A stretch of 6,953 nt of DNA, taken from Thermoplasmata archaeon (GTDB taxonomy: Archaea; Thermoplasmatota; Thermoplasmata; Thermoplasmatales; GCA-001856825). Of this stretch, positions 6,122-6,953 are shown one piece after another. The notes beneath the pieces were generated by a model, which saw only the letters and a list, made by a program, of their open reading frames with translations, did no database searches and was not told the DNA's origin. The stretch lies in the NCBI GenBank assembly GCA_021793855.1, contig JAJYRY010000048.1:1-6953 (forward strand), given 5' to 3'. How positions within the stretch are numbered: the stretch's first letter is position 1; each line of letters opens with the position of its first letter. The translations under genes were made by a program, and so were the position numbers.

Positions 6122-6953
6122 ATGAAAAGTTCTGCAATCTCGAATAAGAATATATTCTCATCTTCAGAAGCGAAAAAGATTGAATTACTGGAAAATAGGG
6201 AGCTGCTGGAATTCATATCCCATTACACAGACCTCATGGAGCCTTCATCAGTATTCATAGTCACTGACTCTGAGGAAGATTATGAGCTCATTAGAAAGAA
6301 ATCATTGGAATATGGAGAAGAGAGGCCCCTGGCATCGCCGAATCACACTTATCATTTTGACAACTATTACGACCAGGCAAGGGACAAGGAGAACACGAAG
6401 GTGCTGACTCCGAACGGAGAGAAGCTTCCATTTATCAACACGATGGAACGCAACGCTGGCATAAGGGATATAGAAGGCCTGATGAAAGGTATCATGCGTG
6501 GTAGAACCATGCTGATCGGTTTCTTTTCTTTGGGGTCGAGAGATTCAAAGTTATCGCTAAAGGCTGTTCAGATTACCGATTCATATTACGTGATGCACAG
6601 TGAAATGATGCTTTACAGGACTGATTATCAGTTTTTTGTCGAACATCCTGATGCGGAATTCCTGAAGTTTGTCCACAGCCAGGGGGAAGTGGATGATAGG
6701 AAGGTCAGCAAGAACCTTAAGGATAGACGGATATATTTCGATCTCCATGGTAACAGTGCTCTTTCCGTGAACACTCAGTACGCAGGCAATACGGTAGGGC
6801 TCAAGAAGATGGCGTTCAGGATCACCATCGCAAGGGCGCTAAACGAGGGATGGTTATCGGAGCACATGTTCCTTATGGGTGTAAATGGAAAGGATGGCAG
6901 GGTATCTTACATGACAGGAGCTTTCCCTTCGGCTTGCGGGAAGACATCAACCT
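6122..6953 (+). CDS. pckG: GTP-dependent phosphoenolpyruvate carboxykinase, N-terminal part
   Basis: The first 277 residues of a GTP-type PEP carboxykinase, which interconverts oxaloacetate plus GTP with PEP plus GDP and CO2 and feeds gluconeogenesis from amino acids and organic acids. Family members are about 600-620 residues, so more than half is missing past the right edge. Visible landmarks are GRTMLIGFFSLGS at 127-139, VQITDSYYVMHS at 149-160, YAGNTVGLKK at 220-229 with the metal-binding lysine pair region, SEHM at 246-249 with the metal-binding histidine H248, and the kinase-1a P-loop FPSACGKT at 268-275, with the reactive C272, K274 and T275. The FPSACGKT loop distinguishes the GTP family from the ATP family. 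The window ends two residues later. The start is supported by the TATA box at 6091-6100, with no earlier in-frame start preferred. The sequence is richer in G and C than the spacer before it. It diverges from the amino acid permease gene. Confidence 0.95.
   Translation, partial: MKSSAISNKNIFSSSEAKKIELLENRELLEFISHYTDLMEPSSVFIVTDSEEDYELIRKKSLEYGEERPLASPNHTYHFDNYYDQARDKENTKVLTPNGEKLPFINTMERNAGIRDIEGLMKGIMRGRTMLIGFFSLGSRDSKLSLKAVQITDSYYVMHSEMMLYRTDYQFFVEHPDAEFLKFVHSQGEVDDRKVSKNLKDRRIYFDLHGNSALSVNTQYAGNTVGLKKMAFRITIARALNEGWLSEHMFLMGVNGKDGRVSYMTGAFPSACGKTST

Noticed and set aside
1..6953. CRISPR array, tRNA, rRNA, insertion sequence or prophage remnants
   Set aside because: No regularly spaced repeats, no tRNA-like arm set, no transposase or integrase frame, and no target-site duplication was seen on either strand.

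Overview
The window looks like a piece of an archaeal chromosome, most plausibly a Thermoplasmatales-type acidophilic heterotroph. The points in favour are the Lrp/AsnC regulator, the GTP-type PEP carboxykinase, archaeal TATA-like boxes about 25-31 bp upstream of start codons with almost no room for a leader, AT-rich spacers (about 28% GC between 5881 and 6120), AGG/AGA arginine codons, T-run terminators and a cysteine-free surface protein rich in N-glycosylation sequons. The lineage is an inference; no rRNA or other marker gene is present.

Layout from left to right. Positions 1-55 hold, at most, the tail of a gene that lies off the left edge. After a 270-bp spacer comes a membrane-anchored family 5 (OppA/DppA-type) peptide-binding protein on the minus strand (330-2285), ending at a clear T-run terminator. 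It diverges across a 195-bp spacer from a plus-strand metalloprotein of the M29 aminopeptidase/NicX superfamily (2481-3500). That gene converges, with only 3 bp between stop codons, on an Lrp/AsnC regulator (minus, 3504-3977). A 337-bp spacer follows that is unusually GC-rich for non-coding DNA here (43%) and carries a strong imperfect palindrome. Next is a 12-helix APC-family amino acid permease (minus, 4315-5736). It diverges across a 385-bp AT-rich spacer from a GTP-dependent PEP carboxykinase gene (plus, from 6122), which the right edge cuts just inside its nucleotide-binding loop.

Taken together this reads as a peptide and amino acid utilisation neighbourhood: capture of peptides at the cell surface, a probable cytoplasmic peptidase-like enzyme, amino acid uptake, a nutrient-responsive regulator, and the entry step of gluconeogenesis. 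Every gene appears to have its own promoter, so coordination would come from shared regulators acting at the two divergent spacers and not from one operon. No mobile element, CRISPR array, tRNA or rRNA gene could be supported. The most interesting points are the M29-family protein, whose apparent metal ligands look more like the dioxygenase NicX than a classical aminopeptidase, and the unexplained GC-rich spacer beside the regulator.
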